From Rostratula benghalensis (lineage: Eukaryota > Chordata > Aves > Charadriiformes > Rostratulidae): a stretch of DNA of 64,000 nt. The position numbers were made by a program, and so were the translations under genes. The notes below the pieces were generated by a model. It had not been told where the DNA came from. It saw nothing but the letters and a program-made list of their open reading frames with translations, and made no database searches. Each line of letters starts with the position of its first letter. Positions within the stretch are counted from its first letter, which is position 1. This document shows, in pieces, positions 1 through 13,559 of the stretch. The stretch spans positions 1,067,159 through 1,131,158 of the forward strand of contig VXAI01000160.1 of the NCBI GenBank assembly GCA_013399305.1, written 5' to 3'.

Positions 1-3000
1 CACACCACAATTAGCAAAAGAATGAAATAAATCTAAGCATTTTATTGAAAGCTAAACAATTTCTTTCTTTTTTCCCTGTTATCTGTTTCTGTTTTTCTCA
101 TCAATAATGAGCACATTTGGTAGAAAATCTGTATCTTGTTAAAAATATCTTCTAAGAAAAATTTTTCAGCAGCCCAAGAGTGCATGTGCATATATATACA
201 GAGACATAGTATTAGAAATCCACTCATATGAAATGGTGAGCCTCATAGTTGAAAAATGTTGAACCATATGAATGCTAAAGCTAAGACTGCACATACAGCC
301 TTAATTTGCTTCTCTTATGTATTTGCCTAACAGGACAGACTTAAATTCAGACTTTGGCCTTTATATCCATTCGTTGGAACAAAGCAGCAGTAACTGTGGT
401 AGATCTAGGCAAATGAACATTTTCTTTGCCTTGAGGGAAACAGAGTCACTGTTCACAGCTGCTCCTACCCCACTTCCCTTTCTGGTTGATAGCACGGGCA
501 GCATGGCTGCACAAATGGGTAGCATCAGGGCTCTGCTTCAGCTGATGGCAGTGGGCAGGTCATCGGATGTAAGTCTATACTAATAAATAAAGTGACCAGG
601 CGCTGTTTTCTGAGACCAAGTACACTCCTGTCTCTATGACTACATCCTCTTCCCCCTGCCTTGTCCCTACTGCCACCTGTCTCTGCTCCAACCTATTCCT
701 TGAAAAGTGCCTGGGAGACTCCTGGTGAGCATGTGCCCATAATATGCCAAGGAGCATATTAGCAATTAAGGAGCATGGATGATAATAGGCCTGGTTCCAA
801 CCACTCACTAGAAGACAGGCAGCTGTTGTGGGCCATGCAGGCTGATGGCCAGCTCACAGACAGCTTGTTGGTCTCTGACACAAAGCTGTGACCTGTCTTT
901 CATACATTTTGCACAGTTCCAGGCCTCAGAAGACAAAACCCCGCAAGTTTATGACAGCAAATAAAAGTAAGGAAAGAAGACCACCTGCAAGCTCATCCAT
1001 AACTCTAGTTGGAATTTGAAAATGGGTGGCTTTTGTCCCATATGTTGGCCTTCTTTAGGTACAGACCATTTCCAGTCAAGGGAAGTGGAACCAAAGGGAA
1101 TACTACTACTTCTTTCTTTTAGCAACCAAAGGATATTGACCTGGCTAGTAGTGCTTGTTGCAGTGTCAAATACATATAGAAAAATGTGGTGTCTCTGTTA
1201 TCTGGATTCCAAAACAATTGCAGATATTTAAACAATAACTCAGATTTCACTCATGAGGCAGCAAGCAGCTAGCTTGAGATGCTGACTAGATAGCACGTTC
1301 TGGGCTGTTGTTTTTTGATGAGTAGTTATCCATAAAATATTTCCCATTTTCTCCCACATTTTAGGCAGCTATACTCTCTCTTCCCCCTAATGATTTTTGA
1401 ACCTATTGAGTTCCACCAGATTTTTGAATCAAACAGATTAAAAAGAAGATGACGTCTCAAAGCCAGTGAAATAATTAATATGTTCATTAAATACTGTCAG
1501 TTAAGTAAAAGAGCACCTATAACTTCCTGTAAGGGTAAGACAGGTAGAGTTCAGTTCATGTGTGCCATATGGCAGCAGCTTACAGCTGATCAGCTTTACT
1601 GTCTAGCACCTTTCCTGTTTCTTGTCTGGGACAGTGTTGTAGAGACTGTGAGGGAAAACTGGGTTATCCCAGGCAGAGCCGTAAAGAAGCAGCAGACACA
1701 CACATCTATAGGAAAATTAATTTCATTAGTCTGGTCTTAGACAGCGTCTAGATGCATTTCTAGAGGAGCCTGGCAGGTGACAATCAGGCCTTGATGGATA
1801 TATCAGTTTCTGGTGCATTACTTAATTTCATTATTTCAATGCAGTGGCTTAAGTGGTTACATCCTAAAATACGTATTTCAATAATTTTTCAGGAAATAAT
1901 ATTTTACTTTCTTCCAGCTTTGAAGAACTGTCTTGTTGTCCACACTCACTGGGAATGCCTCTAATGCAAGCAAGAGTCATGTTATCATCAACTAAGCTGA
2001 AAAGCCCTATATACAATTGTAAAATTCACTTTCAGACACAGAGTGCAATTTTAAGCTATAGAAGGATGTACACTTTAAGTACAGTTGCTTGGTTTGGATA
2101 GAAATTATTTTTACAGCCTATTCCTGGCACACCAGAAAAAGCAAATATTAGACTTGAAGGATGCAATGCTTAAGGATCTTTTTAATTTTACTCAAAGAGC
2201 TGTATCAGTGCACATTGTTTCACCACTGTATGCATCACCTTAGTGGAAAAAAAAATGTACTGCATGTTCTCAGTCTCCAACTTGCTTATACAAAATCAAT
2301 AGATCCAGAATAACATTGTGTCCTGCCTCTCCAAAAAAGGTATTTTCATGCCAAATTTCCATGTCAAATCTGGACCACTTAAGGTATAGGATTGTTTTGA
2401 AGACAAAAAAAAATTATCTTATCCGAGGGAGAGCTGGATTTCCTTATGTACAAAGATGGTACAAAACATCTAGCCTAGAAAGGTGTTTAATATACCAAAC
2501 TGCCTACCTGACCCAAGCAAATATGCAAAAAGGGAGGCTGCTGTCATTTTCTGAGTGACATGGATTAATCTGAACTTTGTCAGCTCTGTTAGCCCAGGAG
2601 CAGCCGAGGCTTAGCCCAGTGTCTGCAGCCTCAGTCATTTCTTACCTCACACATGTGTTTGCTTACATTAGTGGGAGGCAGTTTAGGTGCTGGTTCTGAC
2701 AGCCTTAAACCACAGTTCTCCTAGAGTAATTACCTGATGAGCCATTGTGAGTTAAGCCAGCTCATCCAGACATTGAAGGACATAGAGATGGGAAAATAGC
2801 AGAAATCCGATTTTGACCTCAGTAGTGGAAAACTGCAGCCCACACATAAACATTTCAGCATACTCCAGTGGGGTTGGCTGGAAAGAAACAATTCAGTCTA
2901 ATGAAAAACCCCAAGTCTGAATGCTTAGTCGATTTTTCATTAGGATGAAGCCCATCCCAGACAAGTCAGAGGGGAGCCACTACAGCTCTGAGCTGGGGAG

Positions 3001-6000
3001 GTCGCAGAAAAGTAGATCTGGACAGAAAGAAGTTGCATTCCTCTCTGCAGTCCTCCTCATAGCCGTGGGGCATTTGGCTGCCTCAGAGCTTCTACTTGTG
3101 GGGATTGAACCGATGCTGCATTCTAGAGATGTGTGGGGCTATTCCCACGCCAGCTCTGTTTATGTAAATGAAAACTGGAATTTAAGTAACGTGTAAATCC
3201 CTGAAAGCCTTTTAGTGTGACCAGTGTAGGCCAGGTTCCAAAACAGTCATGGTAGCACAAGCACTCAAAAGAAAACTTCCTAGTTAATGATGGGTTATGT
3301 TTTGCTGGGTTTACATATGTTTCTATAATACCTCTGTAAAACACAAATTAAGAACTTGCTTTTTAGAGGTGCAGTAGACCTATTACATGTAAGCTTATAG
3401 CTCTGAGACGTGCCTGTGATGCTTGATCCTTATCCTTTGTAAAATGCCGTTTGCTGCCACACATTATTTGTGGTCAGATAGAACTCATGTTCAAATAACA
3501 TTTTGCGTTTCTGCTAAAGCACTTATTTAAATAATTTCTGGTTTAGCCTTCATTTCTATTTCAGATGTTTCAGCCTATTTTCTAAATTGCAGGCAAGACC
3601 CAGACTTAGAGGATCAGCCGTGCACATATGAAGAAACGGTGTGTTTGCCAGGGTATTTATACTCCAGCTCTAAATGAACTATTTATGGTCTTGTCCTGGC
3701 TCTACACTCTTATTACTTATTTTACAACCTGTTGTTGTGTCATTTCCCATATCTTCTGTGACCAAAGTATATTGTCCTGATAATGTATTATTAATAGCAA
3801 TGCATTAATAATAATAATAAAACAAGAGCAGAAATTATAGGTTTTATCTTTAAATATTAATGCATCAGCAAGGTAGAAACTCATTTCAGAATATATGAAT
3901 GTTTCAAGCAAATGTAAATAATAACACAAGCACACAAGAGTAAAACATGAATCTCTGTGGGTGCATGCAGAATTTAGATACAACTGTTTTATTCACAGTC
4001 TTAATATTTTAAACAACCAGAATTCTGAGTATGCATGCCCACATCTTTTTAACAAAGAAATTGCTGAGTATTTCCTCATATACTCTATGCTGCTTAGTAT
4101 CCATAAGAAAACAGGAACAATAGAGGCCAGCTGCTGAATGTTAGCACTGTGTTGAATGAAGAGGTTTCATACCAAGAAAATGATCGAGAGTAATGCTTCT
4201 GTAAAAATGAAAACTGTCATATTTTGCTTTCTCAATTGAGAGGAAAACGGGACATAATGAAAAAAACATGTGCCACACAATTAGTTTTTATTATCAGCCA
4301 ATCTAACCCAGAGTTCACTTTATCAGATGTTACAGCCCAGGTCATTACTTCAGAGGAAGTGGAATTTTTGAGGGCTGTGAAATGAAGTGTCCTGGCTTAC
4401 CTTGGTACAGGGCCACTTTGGGAGTGACTGTTTTGAGAGGTTTGTGGGTCAGGTTGAGCTGGCTTCCATAGGGCTATGGTTTTACTACCCTTCTGGAAAT
4501 TAGCCCTATTAGGTCAGGATCTCAATAGGCTTTATTGGTTTACTCTTCAGGAGAGAGATCCGATTTTTATAAGAAAATGATAATTTCTACCTTAACTATG
4601 TTTGACAAGTAAGCACGTAAATGAGAGCATAATAATTTGGAAATAAGTCCTATGTTACATCACTAAGAATTTCAATAAAGTAAGAGGTTTTCTGCATGGA
4701 GAGCATTGCTACATTGTTTGTTGAAGGTTCACATTAAAAACCAGAATTCTTGGCACTCTGAGGTAGAACATGAACCTCTACTTACCCCATCAGTATGAAT
4801 AAAAGGAAGCGAAACCCATGCCAAATAAGTTGATTAGAAAAGTTAAAGAAAAGCTGAAGTGCACATACTGAGCAATTGTACCACTGGATTCTGGAAACTT
4901 GAAATGAGTCATTACTGATGAACTGTGCTGAGAAACTAGGCAATGAAGTTGTAATAAAGAGAAGATTCTACTTAAAGAGTATTTACTTGTAATGTATGAA
5001 GTGAAATACCATTGTAAGTTATTGTAAATTGCACAATTGAGAAAATAATGGGTTAAAAAGACCCAGCAGATAGTCAGTTAAAAAAAATAAGAATCTTCTT
5101 TTCTGTTTTACTCAGTAGGGACGTTTGTGTTTAGGATTGAATGCAATGAATGTGCATAATATTTAGCTTTATTCTTGTCATTGTTTACAGTGTATGCTGC
5201 CTCTGTGCTGGCAAACCATATTTCCCATTTGGGACAAAGCACAATGGATACCACAGAAAGAAGGGAGTCAGTCTGGGTTTACCGTTACATTTAGATTGGG
5301 AAATCCCATGACCCAGTGCTTTTTTTTTTGCAGTTTTTTGCAGCCTCTTTGGGTCTTCTACCAGGCAGCAAATTAAATTAAGCCAGGTAGAGAATTTGAA
5401 GGAAATCCTCTCTTCCTCTGGCACCAAGCTCAAGTTGCTGGCTGGGTCTAGGGAATTTTATGGGGATTGAAAGGGAACTTCCTTTGGAAGCTTTCCATCT
5501 ACTTGTGTATCTGCATGTGTACAGATGGTTGGAGCTCTGGAGCTCTCCAAATATTCGCTGAATCACACACACACACTGAGGCAGCTCTACTGTGACTTGG
5601 CCCTCCTTAGGCTGCAGCTGGAGAGGGCAAGGTATCTCTTATGCCTACATTTCAGTAGGATGAAAAATAGGTCCCCAGGTTAGTCCAGTGATTCAGATGT
5701 GGGCAGAGGGAAGACTTCCAAGTAACCTTTTCGATTGTTGCAACCTCACTGCAGACCGTTGCAGGTTGGGGCATACCCTCACGAGGGCAATACCACTCCA
5801 GCCCAGCCACTGTGTCACATGCTTCAGAGCACTGGGAACTTTACAAACCGTACAGAGAAATTCAACCTGTGCCCCCAAAAAACCCATTTAAAATATAAAC
5901 AGACAAAATGAACAGAGGTAAAAGTGACCATGGAAGCAGTTTGCTTCAAAATCACATTACTCATCTGTGCAAAGGCAGTGAGACTTTAGAGAGTGGCCGA

Positions 6001-6830
6001 GATAATCCTGTCCACTAGGTCACACTGTGCAAGCAGTGACCACGTTTCCAACACAGTCTGCCAGAGGTGAGGAATTTGCAGCCAGATATTTCTCATATGG
6101 ATAGGCAAACAGTTAGATTAGAATTCTATCAGTTTTTATTTCAAAAGTATGGCTTTTTCTAAGTTTTCAGAAGAGGTAATTGGTATAGTTTGGCAATTAT
6201 TTCTTGACAGAGAGGTGTAGTGTGAAGAAACACGCCTTTCTTCTGATGGGATTATGCTATAAGGTACCAATGTTCCTTGCAGCTCTCTTGTGCACTTGCA
6301 CACTCACTGTTTCCACAAGTAGGGTGTCTGCAGCCAAAGGCAAATATTGAATTCACAATTCCATTCTCATTAAACAATTATATGTTCCTAATAGATAAAG
6401 TTCACTTGCTAAGAACTCCTCCATATCCTTGACTGAAAAGGAAGATGACCTTGTAAAACTGTATAGAATTACATTACTACAATATAGAAAAGGGTTGAAT
6501 TTGTCTCCCTTTTCCTCGGCATAATTCAATGGAAAAATACAAACTGCTGTAATGAGGGTTATAAACTACCCTCGCTCAAATCTGACTTTAAAATTTGGTT
6601 TACTTAGAACATAGAAATACACATGAAATTTAATCAGCATCTCAAGTCACATTATGTACTCTCTGTTAGACGGGAACTGAGCACATAAATTAGCTGAACT
6701 GGGAGCTAGTCCCAGATCCATCCCTACTTGGCTACAGCACCTTTTGCTAGGAACTTCCAGCAGGGGAAGCTCTTAGCACATCAGTATCTTCACACTTCTT
6801 TAGGAGAGAGTAAAGTTTAGTCAAGACGGA
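1..6830. other. Unique AT-rich DNA, no gene seen
   Basis: No frame in either strand resembles a known protein, and the longest open frames (under 100 codons) are what chance gives at this base composition. No CR1 tail, LTR or long tandem repeat is visible. The only structures noted are a short hairpin at 3786-3813 (10-bp arms, 8-base loop, next to an ATA triplet run) and a short CA run near 5563-5576. Intergenic or intronic origin is inferred. Confidence 0.6.
3786..3813. repeat. Short AT-rich hairpin beside ATA run
   Basis: A perfect 10-bp inverted repeat (arms 3786-3795 and 3804-3813) encloses an 8-base loop. The right arm runs into a short ATA triplet repeat (to about 3822). With arms made only of A and T, it may simply reflect slippage in low-complexity DNA. 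Confidence 0.6.
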
Positions 6831-6835
6831 GAAGA

Positions 6836-6867
6836 GGGTGGCGTGGGGAGGGGGGTTGAAGGGAGGG
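6836..6867 (+). other. Putative G-quadruplex motif
   Basis: Five G runs of 3, 4, 6, 3 and 3 bases lie on the plus strand, separated by loops of 6, 1, 5 and 1 bases. This satisfies the usual four-tract, loop-of-7-or-less rule. The surrounding 50 bases are also purine-rich. Folding and function are inferred. No gene lies next to it that would make it a promoter element. Confidence 0.6.
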
Positions 6868-6869
6868 AG

Positions 6870-9385
6870 GAAAGAAACCGCAGGGCCATAAATAGTTGTA
6901 TTAGAAAATTAGAGACAAAAGAGAAAAAACATTCTGATCAGATGTCTTTGACGCACCGCAGAAGTTTGAATCACATGCAGCAGGGACAGGGAGTATTTTT
7001 GTATGAAACTTTGTGGCTCACAATACTCCTTCTGTGAGGGAACCGCGTCCAGTTCGGGACTGACAGGCAGCCTACAAGCTTTGTGCTGGCACACTAATCC
7101 CTTGTCTGCGGGTTACTAAAAAACTACTTGCCTTTTTGTTCCCAATTCACCTTGGTGAAAAAACCCAATTCCACATATGATAAATCCAGTGTCTGCAGAA
7201 AGGCAGTCACCTAATTGCACAGTGAAGCAGAAGAAAGCCTTGCAAATGGTATACAATTTTCAAAGTGTTCCAAGCCTTAGGCAAAAGCCTTTCAACTGTG
7301 TCTAAAACTGAATGATAAAATATGTTGTACAAATTATCTGTGAACAGGAAACATGTGGTAGTGGCAGGGGACTGAAATGTAACACTTGTAAAGAAATGGG
7401 AACTGCCAGTCATTTATACCCTTTTACTTTTCTCTCAGTCACAAGTTCCATCATATTTTTTTTCACCGTCAGTTGATGTTCAAGTTTATAATAAGACATT
7501 TATCAGATCTCACTAGGCCAATTACAGCTTTGTAGCAAAAACAACAAAAAATAATACCCCATATGAAGCTAAAGGTTTAGTTTTGTCCCTTTCTTCATAC
7601 TTTATAGAGTTTCTGTTTTATCATTGCAAGGATGTGTGTGGATGGAATCTTGAAAGAGCTTCAATACTGCAGAATTGCCTGGGATGCCAGTCATCCGCAC
7701 TTTAGACTAAGGTAATCATAAGTTGAGAAAACTTTCTCAAGCCCTGTCTATAAAACCATATTAAAAAAATGAAATGGAGAGAGCGAGAGGAAGAAAAGGG
7801 AAATGCACAATTACTGTTCAGCAGGATTAAAAAAAAACCCCTCAAACACCTTCTATTCCAAAAGCTCATTTCTGCTTCCTTGCTCTTAAAGTTCCTGCAG
7901 TAATGGTGTATCTTGTATCTTCTGTTTTTTAAAGATGCAATCTTTATCACCAATACCAACCACTGTGCACTGTGGTCCTCACTGATGGAATTTTTTATAG
8001 CTTACCTCCAGAAGAACATTCCAAGGGTGAGGGGAAGACAGAACAAAAACTTTTGCTTTTTTGCCTCACCTTGCACAACAAAAAGCAAACAGTATTGCCA
8101 AGTCTCAAGAATTTTGTTGGCATTAATGAAAAATGAGATTAAATGTAGTGCTGAAAAATGCCACCTGCAAGCAGCTGGAAAAAAAGACAAAACCACAAAA
8201 CAACAATAGGGTTTTTTATCCATTATTTTTTTTAGAATACTGGATTTATATAGCCCCTGCTTCTTCAAAACATTAGAATACATAAAAACATAGAAAAGTG
8301 TGTGAAAGTCTATCTAAAAAAGCAAAGTTCTTATCTGACTTGCTGAATGACACCTCATTTAAGACTACTACTTCTCTGTGTACTGCTGTCCTAATTAGAC
8401 CACATTAGGTTTACTGTGGGGCCAAAACCATTCATGCTCCTTGTGATAACATGGCTGGTGCAATTTGGTGAGCTGGTGAACATGCAACATTAGTGTCTGT
8501 CAAATCAATTTCCTGCTGATATTTCCCGTTACATGCAAGACACAGGCAAGTACTTGAGAAAATAATTAAAATTTTGATCGTATCTGAGATAAAAAGTCTT
8601 GCTTTCAAGTTCTGTTAAGAGAATCTTTCAGAGGCAAAAGAATTAAAGGTTTTGCAACATTCTGAGAGACTAATGAAGAGATTGTGTGATTTAAAGGTTA
8701 GCTCATTGGGCTGGGACTCATTAACATACCTAGGCAAACAATAAGGTGGGCTTTTTTGATTCAATGATCAAGCATTGAGAAAAACCTCAAGCAGATTTTT
8801 AAAAACGGTTTAGTAATTTCAAAAAAAAAAAAGGAAAAAAAATTGCGCTTTCCTTCAAGCTGTCTTTTTTTTTCAGTTTTGATTTTTTATTGGAAGACTG
8901 GAAATGGAAAATAGAATTTTAAATTAAGAAGACTAAAAATTTTATTCTAAACTATTTTTCTGAGGAAGTATTTCCTTTAAAAATAACACAATAAAATATT
9001 TGTAAACAATTTTAATGTTTCCCTTCCTATTTTGTGGCCACAAATATTTACTGCTAAGAACTTGCAACTGGTTTTGCTTGCTATAGCTGTGTCTGTACTG
9101 CAAACCTGTAAAAATTTCTGAGCCTTGGTCTCCAGTAGTCCAGGCTAGGATCTGCTAGAGAACACAATGGCTGCTTCCCATATTGCATGTCTGGATTTAC
9201 TTTGCATGAAAACCAGGAGAGGATGAAGCAGTGATGATGTCTGTTCAACTCTTGCATTGAAGTAGACCCAAACAAATCTAGGAAGCATTCCTGGCTTCCC
9301 AACATAAGCTTTGAAATATTAGGGGTTTTATTTAGTGGCTTTATTATTAATCAAAAAAAATCCCACTTGTTGAGCTCTGAAATAA
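6870..9385. other. Unique AT-rich DNA, one possible SINE scrap
   Basis: No coding frame is recognisable. At about 8240-8285 a stretch beginning ATTTATATAGCCCC resembles the reverse complement of the 3' region of CORE/MIR-type SINEs, but it is too short and diverged to be sure. Poly-A and poly-T runs occur at 8820-8880. The 8400-8580 block looks like complex unique sequence. Nothing else is supported. Confidence 0.5.
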
Positions 9386-9389
9386 ATGT

Positions 9390-9545
9390 CCAGTTCTATT
9401 ATTTGATGGCTACATGACTTCTGGTCAGTATCTGTATATTTATGAGCTTCATTTTGCCTGTATGCACAGTGGGGATCGTAATAACTGGCTCCTTTGAACA
9501 GAGCTTTGAAAACTTTAGATAAAAAATGCCATGTAACTATATTTG
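9390..9545 (+). mobile_element. Ancient MIR/CORE-like SINE relic
   Basis: Read on the plus strand this follows the order of a MIR-type SINE. It has a degraded TGACTT...GTCA block near 9416-9427, then GAGCTTCATTTTGCCTGTAT (counterpart of the 'gcctcagtttcc' region), then CAGTGGGGATCGTAATAA ('aatggggataataat'), and finally GAGCTTTGAAAACTTTAGAT (the 'gcgctttgaaatcc' end). Divergence is high, as expected for an insertion predating bird radiation. No target-site duplication can be recognised. The call rests on remembered consensus order, not an alignment. Confidence 0.55.
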
Positions 9546-12500
9546 ACTGTTCCAAATTATTTTTGCTTTTTATCTTTGTCCTGTTAATTCCCATTTAACT
9601 CAAGATTTTTTTACAAGCTTCTGCTTCTGAAAACTTTCAGTTCTAGGTACTTCTTACATTCCCTATACGTAAGTTCCTACATTTATGGAAGAAAAATCCA
9701 TTGATGGCTAGTAGATATAGAGATATAAACTTTAGTTTAAGAAATGCTCAAGACATAGAGTGCATAGTCTAGCAAAACATTTGGACTTTTGTGTGATGCT
9801 CCTCCTGTTCTGGCTCTCCTCATTCAGCATCTCACATTTTATGCTTCTTTTATTTTTAAGGGTTTAGCGAGGGTGTATTTCTTTGCAATATCAGATACTA
9901 GAAACATCATGTCAGTTTTCTCAGACAAATTTCACTCCCAGCTGCTGAGATGGGTCCCCCATTTCCATCCAAAGAATTCCTTTCTTGTTAGTTTCGGAGT
10001 CAGCCACTCAGGCAAAGAAGCAAGAGTATTAGAAGATGCTGAGATTTGGCCTCATATTGGTGCTTCCCTGGAGCAGTAGGCCTCGGGAAGCATGTTCCAG
10101 GCATCCAGATACCAATCCATATACATGGCGATACACTTGTGCTCTAACTGCCCAGCAGACCACTAACTTCCCCTTGAAATTCCATAATTCCAAAACCACT
10201 TGTCCATTATTCTTTGCAGGACCTGCTATACATTCACCACAATGAACTGCACCTTCAACTGCCCACAGTAAGCCCAGGGTCCAGTTTTAACCCCAAATTA
10301 ACACACAATGAACTGAAATACAAATTAGTCCTCCTGGAAAAATTCTGTCTGCTTGTGGAGACATGGTATTCGACTTGTTGATTCTTGGCTCTAACCCTGT
10401 ATGGATATTCTTATGCTCCTTAAATGACATTTCTAAGTTATTGGTGAGTCCTCTGGGGAATGAAGACAAAAAAGAACATTTCATGTAATTGTTTTAAGTC
10501 TAACTTGATCCCTCAAAACACATGAAGACATGAAACAACAGGTACCCTACTCATGTTCTTTTCTTGCAGGCCATCCTAACTTTAAAACTATCTCCTAAAG
10601 CTCCTAACTAATAATCACAAACTAACATCCTCAGATCATCCTTTCTTTCTACTGAGAAACAAACTACTTTTCCTTGCAGAAAAGGGTCTGTTTTCAAGGG
10701 GAGAAACAGCTTTGTGTCATATGGGGATAAGCAGCAGAGAAACTGCATATGCAGTCCAATTCACAGAATCACAGTCACTAGTGCTTGGTTGCTAGAGTCA
10801 TTTTAGAGGCCAAAATCATTGTGCCTGGCTTCTGGGTTGCCTCTACAGAAGAGTGCAGTGTGCTTCTTTCTAACATATCTACCAACCCCATTAAGATGCT
10901 TCTAGTATCCTGGGAGAAGATATTGACTTTTTATTCTTTGAAGTCTTTTGTTTTGGAATAAAATATTTTTGTATTGATTTTCTGGTTTGGTTTTTCTTTT
11001 TCAAATCAGAACTCTCAGTCTGTGGCACATGGGCCAGTTGTGGTCTACAAATCACTTTTCAGTTATAACAGTGGGACAAAGGGCTATATTTTTGTAATCT
11101 CTTCAGCTTGGTTCCAGATGGCAAGTGTCACTAAAAGAAACCCTAAATACTCTGAATTCTTGCCTAATATTGCAATTGCTTCTGTTGCCAGTAAGATGCT
11201 ATGTGATCACAAATGGGAAAGGAGCTGGTTCATGAGTCAACCACTCTAATAAGATGTGTCATCACAATGATAAATCCCTTCATGGGGTGTCATGTGTCTA
11301 GTGAAGTGAAAAATATTATGAATCTATTTTCTGAGGACTGCAGGTGTGAGGAATTTCCGCCTACCTTGGTACTTGTGAAGATGGGCTAATGCAAAGTTGC
11401 CACAGATAAAAAAACCTATTGTACAAGATAGCTACTTGGAGTGGGGTTCTCTGAATAGACAGATAAATTCTGTCTCATACAGACTCTGCTGAGGAAGAAT
11501 TGAGCAAAACGTGTCTGTCACTGGAAGGTCACATCACTATAAAACAAAGACAAAGACTTTTTGTTAGGATGTGTCTCTAACTTGTCTCATTGTCAAAGTA
11601 AAAAGAAGTCCCGTGGACCCCTGTGGGAGCTGCGCTAGGCAGCTGTTGTGTATCTCAGCCTATCCTAATGATGAACAGCCTACACTGGCATTAGATAGCT
11701 CATCAACAGAGAATTTGATGCAAAGTGGTCAAGTGGCAAATTATCACCTTTCACATGCACTGCAAATACCTGAAATTTTGACCCAAACTATCTCAGCAAC
11801 CTGAAAGAGCATTGTTGTTGCTTTTAAGTGGAAAACTAGTCTTCCAAAGAGCAAACCAACCAAAATCACTTAACAACCGAATTAACAGGCCAAAGTATTG
11901 CTAATTCACTGTCTCAGAGGGGAGCTAAATTCAGACCCAGTGAGGCAGCTGTCTCATGCTGTGGATGCTATTTACTTTTCCTGGGTGCTCCTTGGAGTGC
12001 CTGGAATATCCTACTCTAACTACTTTAAGCAGCCTCTGTTGGCTGGTTCACACATTGTAGCTTGGAAAAAAGGCCTTGCTTCAAACTCAGTAGGTGGCTG
12101 AAAAATTACAGGCCTTTGAGAGGAGAGTGGAACTAAAAACTAGGGGGAAAAAGAGTATTGTTGTATAACCAGGAGCCCCCACATGAGTAAGATTAACTAA
12201 TGTTTTCCCCATCTCCTACCAAATGGCTTTGATAAATGACTAAATATACAATGCCATTTGATTCAAGCTGAATTCTGTGCTGGTTTCCAATCCCAGTTTG
12301 AAAGATTGCTGCTTCTAAAAATGCTACATGGTACAGTGGACCAACTTGTTCTTACAATAATAATAATTTACATTTTTATTAAGAATTTCATTTTGAAGTA
12401 TAACAAAATGGCTACATAAAATCCATACATGTGGCAGACTGTGGTAGATTTGCTATCAGTAGGAGCAAGGCAGGGCAGGGAGGGAAAACTTTGTGAATAG

Positions 12501-13430
12501 CAGGCTTCTGCAATCCCTGTTTTATGGAAAGTATATGTGGTCTCCATTGTTTACATAGTTAAAATGGGCCTCTGTTCCTTAAAGATCTAATCCATGAGAG
12601 TCCAATGAAACCATTTCTATCTGTTGAGAAAGGAGAAAACTCCTTCAGAACAACTGCTTAGAGATCGGGAACTTACAGTTTTGAAGGAATATACATCCAA
12701 GCTTGAAACAGAGGCTTCTGAGCTATTTTTAACCAAATTTTTGCTGATATGAATAGGCGAATTCCCGGACCTTTTGATCTGCAATGTGAAGGGAGAATAA
12801 AACCAGGTGTTTCCAGTCTTGGATGAAACACTGGAGAACAGACACATACTTAGTTGCTTCTGCTGGTTTAAGACTAGGCCTCCAGCTTCTTGCTGAGTAG
12901 ATGTAGATGAAGTGACTGGATGTAAAAAAATAGATATCCATAGTACCTAGGAACTTCAGCAGGAAAAGACCCAATTTCTGTACCTTTTGCATCATTTCTC
13001 CAATTCTCCATAAGCACCGCAGGCAGTTCTGCTATTTATCCACCATGTGAGTGGACCAGGATGCGTGGCACATGCTCTTTGCCAATATAAGTGACCTGGG
13101 ATCCACCCCTGCTCCTATACCAATGTTTTTTTGCCAATTTGATTTCCTCTGTATTGAGACAAAAATCTCACTGAAGTCAGAACTTACATAAGAACCAAAT
13201 ACAAATTGATAGCAAGATAATAAACAAAGTCTTCAGAGTCCTGAAGGATATGAAGAGCAGTGTTGTATCTTGAGGATTCCTTCAGCCATCTGTACACCAG
13301 AAAAAGAGAGAAGAAAGTCCTGGCCTATATGGAGGATTCACCTAACTTGACATAGACCTGCTCCTGCTGCTTAGCTTGAGACCTTTACAGCTGTGACAGC
13401 AAAGTTGTCCTCCCAGGGATTTCCAAGGGA
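9546..13430. other. Unique DNA, no gene seen
   Basis: Mixed-composition sequence without a recognisable coding frame. Near 10745-10800 there is a CR1-tail-like phrase (CAGAATCACAG) that is too diverged to call. Around 13095-13180 short phrases resemble an old LINE or SINE 3' UTR, but again below the level I can support. The rest shows nothing. Confidence 0.5.
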
Positions 13431-13434
13431 AAAA

Positions 13435-13557
13435 TGTTACTTTATCCAAATGGATATTTTTATATATATGTTATATATCTATACATCAAAAGTAACATAT
13501 ATATCTATGTTACATATATACATACATATATATATATGTTACTTTATTCCAAATGGA
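13435..13557. repeat. AT-rich palindromic block between direct repeats
   Basis: A 20-21 base direct repeat (13435-13454 and 13537-13557, differing by one inserted T) brackets TA-rich DNA. Inside, arms 13491-13504 and 13530-13543 are perfect 14-bp reverse complements separated by 25 bases, so the block can form a hairpin or cruciform. The second direct repeat shares its GTTACT with the right arm. Such TA-rich palindromes often arise by slippage and templated repair. A long open frame reading through it (13393-13812) is low-complexity Tyr/Ile sequence and is not regarded as a gene. Confidence 0.7.
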
Positions 13558-13559
13558 AA

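Noticed and set aside
8235..8285. Possible reverse-complement MIR end (ATTTATATAGCCCC)
   Set aside because: Too short and diverged to list as an element; mentioned only in the regional note.
10741..10830. CR1-tail-like phrase CAGAATCACAG followed by a loosely similar stretch
   Set aside because: Only about 20 bases are convincing, and the rest does not follow the CR1 3' end.
12995..13200. Palindromic old SINE/LINE 3' UTR phrases
   Set aside because: The similarity is limited to short phrases and cannot be separated from chance without alignment.
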